Shown one piece after another: positions 33,082 to 35,388 of a stretch of DNA of 35,388 nt. Numbering within the stretch: position 1 is the first letter of the stretch; the number at the start of each line of letters is the position of its first letter. The stretch is taken from NCBI GenBank assembly GCA_900546345.1, contig URCI01000030.1, positions 1 to 35,388 on the forward strand, read 5' to 3'. The DNA is from an uncultured Prevotella sp. Its GTDB lineage: Bacteria; Bacteroidota; Bacteroidia; Bacteroidales; Bacteroidaceae. A model generated the notes under the pieces. It was not told where the DNA came from and did no database searches. It saw only the letters and a program-made list of their open reading frames with translations. The position numbers and the translations under genes are program-made.

Positions 33082-34023
33082 ATGACAGAGAATAGAGACA
33101 ATAACAATCTGCTCAACCTATTCACAGAGGTCAAGGACACCGTCATCCGTCGCATACGCGGGCGGAAGAAGGAAGTTGCGCTCGTGCTTTCCAGTGGTGG
33201 GGCTCGCGGTTTGGCACACATAGGAGCCATCGAGGAGTTGCTCGACCGCGGCTATCACATCCAGTCCATCGCAGGCACTTCGATGGGTGCGCTTGTGGGC
33301 GGCATGTATGCATCCGGCCATCTGGAGACCTTCCGCGAATGGATGAAGACCATCGACAAACGCAAGATCCGCGAGCTGACCGACTATTCTCCCAGCCTCA
33401 ACCACTTGGTCAAAGGCAAACGAATCATAGAAGCCTTGATGCACATCGTGCCCGATGTCGACATCGACGAACTGCCGATACCCTATGCCGCTATCTCCAC
33501 AGATTGGGAAAGCGGTCACGAGGTCGTCTTCCGCCACGGATCGCTCTATCAAGCCATCCGTGCCAGCATCTCATTACCAGCCTATCTCGAACCCATGCAC
33601 ATCGGCAGCAAAGTGCTCATCGACGGGGGTACGACCAATCCTCTACCCCTCAATAGGGTGGAGAGGAAAAAAGGCGATCTGCTTGTTGCCATCAATGTCT
33701 GCGGACACGACTACGAAGGAGAACTGAAGTTGAAACGCACAGCAGAGCGACAGCATATCGCCTCCTCACGCACACTGCAGTTGCTCAACAAGATCATGCC
33801 GGAGGCTTTCAAGTTGGATTTCAATTATTATACATTGCTCAACCGCACAGCGAGCATCATGATCCACCAAAATGCTCAGCTGATGATGAGGATTTGTCCG
33901 CCGGATATCCTCCTTGACCTCCCCATGCGACGGTTTAGCGGATCAGACTATGACAAATCGGAAAGACTCATCGCCTTAGGACGGGCACGCATGAAAAGGG
34001 TACTCGACGAGTATGAGTCATAG
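33082..34023 (+). CDS. Patatin-like phospholipase family protein (RssA-type)
   Basis: The 313-residue protein is predicted to be a cytoplasmic or membrane-associated lipid acyl hydrolase. It has no signal peptide. The patatin core shows the oxyanion motif SGGARG (38-43), the nucleophile Ser67 in GTSMG, and the catalytic Asp181 in DGG (181-183), the full catalytic dyad of active members. The C-terminal part (about 200-313) is helical and more variable. The single-domain size fits short RssA/YchK-like proteins rather than the large outer-membrane patatins. It has its own promoter with a leader of about 120 nt and is isolated from upstream genes by a strong terminator. The physiological substrate is unknown. 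Confidence 0.92.
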   Translation: MTENRDNNNLLNLFTEVKDTVIRRIRGRKKEVALVLSSGGARGLAHIGAIEELLDRGYHIQSIAGTSMGALVGGMYASGHLETFREWMKTIDKRKIRELTDYSPSLNHLVKGKRIIEALMHIVPDVDIDELPIPYAAISTDWESGHEVVFRHGSLYQAIRASISLPAYLEPMHIGSKVLIDGGTTNPLPLNRVERKKGDLLVAINVCGHDYEGELKLKRTAERQHIASSRTLQLLNKIMPEAFKLDFNYYTLLNRTASIMIHQNAQLMMRICPPDILLDLPMRRFSGSDYDKSERLIALGRARMKRVLDEYES

Positions 34024-34086
34024 ACCTATACGTATAAAGAAAAGAAAGATTAATCCAAAACTCTATTCACTATCATTTCAATCAAC

Positions 34087-34902
34087 ATGAAAAAGAACAT
34101 TTTATTAGTGATGTCCGTGGCTGCGCTCTTATTCGCCAGCTGTGGAGGAAGCAAGACAAAATCAGCAGCCGAGGCAACAGACTCAACAGCTACTGCCGAC
34201 AGTACAGAACAGGTAGACACCACGGCACTCGCACCCGAAACCAAGTCTGCCTTCAGTGCATTGACCGCACAAGCCACCAGCGCATTGCAAAAGAAAGATC
34301 CTAAGCAGGTGACGACCGCATTGGCTGACCTTGCTACCACTTATAAAACGCTTGTCAATGCCGGTAAACTCGATGAGGCCAAAACCTATGGCGCCGCTAT
34401 CAAGAAGTTTGTCAAAGACAATGAGGAGGCTCTCAAAGGCGTGGCCACAAGCAACACCACCATCGCCGACCTGATTACAAGCATCGAAAATCTGCCCACA
34501 ACAGCCGCCACCACCGCCGACGAGGCTAAGAAGGCAGTGGCACAAGATGTCGTGAACCTTGCCTCTCCTTACTTGCAGAAGGGTGCCGCCGCTGCTGCCA
34601 CTGCAGAAGCTGCCGCCGCAGTATTGAAGAATGCACCCGCTGCTGCAAAAGCCGCCATCGACGCAGCTCCTGCAACAGCCAAGGCCGCTGCCGAGCAGGC
34701 TGCCAACCAGGCGGTCAACAACGTGAAGACTGCTGCTGAGAACAAGATCAATGAAGAGACCAACAAAGCAGCCACCAAGGCCAACGAAGCCGTGACCAAG
34801 GCCCAGAACAAGGCTGCTGAAAAGGTCAACAAAGCTGCCAGCAAAGCCAACGACGCCGTCAACAAGGCAGCCGGAAAGGCACTGAAAGGACTGGGACTGT
34901 AA
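34087..34902 (+). CDS. Alanine-rich lipoprotein with C-terminal 11-residue repeats
   Basis: The 271-residue protein has a lipobox ending LLFASC (Cys19). A Ser/Thr-rich linker (about 20-50) follows, then a helical region (about 50-150), an extremely Ala-rich stretch (about 165-215) and a tail of regular 11-residue units: NKAATKANEAV (226-236), TKAQNKAAEKV (237-247), NKAASKANDAV (248-258), NKAAGKALKGL (259-269). Such hendecads form amphipathic helices or right-handed coiled coils, as in LEA-type and apolipoprotein-like proteins. The protein may line the inner face of the outer membrane or contact peptidoglycan; that is inference. The gene is 63 bp after the patatin gene, without a clear promoter between them. 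No known family was firmly recognised. Confidence 0.88.
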   Translation: MKKNILLVMSVAALLFASCGGSKTKSAAEATDSTATADSTEQVDTTALAPETKSAFSALTAQATSALQKKDPKQVTTALADLATTYKTLVNAGKLDEAKTYGAAIKKFVKDNEEALKGVATSNTTIADLITSIENLPTTAATTADEAKKAVAQDVVNLASPYLQKGAAAAATAEAAAAVLKNAPAAAKAAIDAAPATAKAAAEQAANQAVNNVKTAAENKINEETNKAATKANEAVTKAQNKAAEKVNKAASKANDAVNKAAGKALKGLGL

Positions 34903-34934
34903 CCTCTGAATGAGTAAAAAAAGCAACGTATTTT

Positions 34935-34966
34935 TTTGGAAAATCAAGCAGAATACATTATCTTTG
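34935..34966 (+). promoter_or_regulatory. Promoter of the toxin-antitoxin pair
   Basis: TTTG (34935-34938) is followed after 20 bp by TATCTTTG (34959-34966), close to the Bacteroidota consensus. It lies 39 bp before the ATG at 35006 and overlaps an in-frame upstream start at 34910, which is therefore unlikely to be used. Confidence 0.65.
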
Positions 34967-35005
34967 CCCAGAAATTCATCAATCAAAAAGATAAGGAGGC
35001 ACGAT

Positions 35006-35287
35006 ATGAGCACATCGATGATGTCATTGAATGAGAGTAATACCATCGGGATGTATTGGAATGCATTACGTTCCTTAAGCAAAACAGTTCGTTTGGCGCT
35101 TGCCGTGAAACTAACGAATTCGGTTTTGGAGGAGGAGCACAAAGATATTTCCGACAAAGAATATACCGACAAAATGCTCGATAAGTTTTATGGCAAATGG
35201 GAAGGCAATGAGACGCCTGAAGAAATCATGCATCTCATTAAGGAAAATGCATCATCACGCGAACCGATTAGCTTTGAAGGGATATGA
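35006..35287 (+). CDS. Probable antitoxin of a PIN-domain toxin-antitoxin pair
   Basis: The 93-residue soluble protein starts at the ATG preceded by AAGGAGG (34993-34999), a strong ribosome site that is unusual for this phylum and decides the start. It begins MSTSMMSLNESNTIGMYW and continues with a helical segment (LRSLSKTVRLALAVKLTNSVL), then an acidic-helical C-terminal part with WEGNETPEEIMHLI. Such small proteins lie directly before PIN-domain genes in Bacteroides and Prevotella. Its stop codon overlaps the start of the next gene (ATGA), a hallmark of toxin-antitoxin operons. The fold of the DNA-binding or toxin-binding part is not recognised. Function as an antitoxin is inferred from context. 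Confidence 0.75.
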   Translation: MSTSMMSLNESNTIGMYWNALRSLSKTVRLALAVKLTNSVLEEEHKDISDKEYTDKMLDKFYGKWEGNETPEEIMHLIKENASSREPISFEGI

Positions 35288-35388
35288 GCGAGAATGCATC
35301 AAAGAATATGGTACTGCTTGACAGCAATATTCTTATTCATGAGTCCACTTTAAAAAGTGGCAATTTAAAATTTTATATGTGTCCGAGA
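35284..35388 (+). CDS. PIN-domain protein, probable VapC-like toxin (5' part, cut by window edge)
   Basis: Only the first 35 codons are visible. The start overlaps the preceding stop (ATGA at 35284-35287). The peptide contains MVLLDSNILIHES, the typical first strand of a PIN domain, in which the Asp of LDSN is the first metal-binding catalytic residue. Such toxins cleave RNA, often tRNA or rRNA. The remainder, including the other acidic residues of the active site, lies outside the window. A Met at 35308 (MVLLDSN) is an alternative start. Confidence 0.65.
   Translation, partial: MSENASKNMVLLDSNILIHESTLKSGNLKFYMCPR

Noticed and set aside
34910..35005. Longer N terminus for the antitoxin-like gene
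   Set aside because: It overlaps the promoter at 34935-34966, while the ATG at 35006 has a strong ribosome site.

Overview
The window looks like chromosomal DNA of a Prevotellaceae bacterium (Bacteroidota) with roughly balanced base composition. Three things support this. Several genes start behind the Bacteroidota-type promoter (TTTG or TTG, about 19-20 bp, then TAnnTTTG). There are tandem SusC/SusD pairs. The gene order xusA-xusB-xusC-xusD-xusE-xyn10C matches the xylan-utilisation operon described in Prevotella bryantii and its Bacteroides relatives.

Left third (1-13564, all minus strand): a xylan utilisation locus. Two SusC-type TonB-dependent transporters and two SusD-type lipoproteins are followed by XusE (a BT_3987/DUF1735-type surface lipoprotein), a GH10 endoxylanase with a carbohydrate-binding module inserted in its catalytic barrel, and a secreted protein with CBM-like domains. 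That last protein stops in mid-domain at the window edge, probably where an insertion sequence begins. The operon has a -7 promoter element and, in place of a recognisable -33 element, a perfect 20-bp palindrome.

Middle (13627-25247): a Y-family (UmuC-type) polymerase. Then an intergenic stretch of about 1.1 kb holding a tandem array of 220-bp REP/MITE-like units bounded by 35-bp perfect inverted repeats. A DUF4738-like lipoprotein follows, then a three-gene operon (two DUF4230-like proteins and an AGCS sodium:amino-acid symporter). Next comes an intergenic region with three different repeat types, then serS, a large outer-membrane protein that joins surface repeats to a DUF3943-like domain, and a convergent DUF3078-like outer-membrane protein.

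Right third (25424-35388, plus strand): pyrG and yidC as a probable operon ending in a clear terminator, then an S9 serine peptidase next to an MFS transporter that resembles the MFSD1 dipeptide-transporter family, ending in another clear terminator. After these come a patatin-like phospholipase, an alanine-rich lipoprotein with an 11-residue repeat tail, and a probable toxin-antitoxin pair whose PIN-domain toxin is cut by the right edge.

Most of the window is ordinary Prevotella core and PUL content. The parts that deserve attention are the palindromic operator of the xus operon, the truncated CBM gene, the REPIN-like array, the repeat-rich AGCS/serS junction, the fused outer-membrane protein, the peptidase/MFSD1-like pair, the hendecad lipoprotein and the edge-truncated toxin-antitoxin module. 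No tRNA, rRNA, CRISPR array or riboswitch was recognised.
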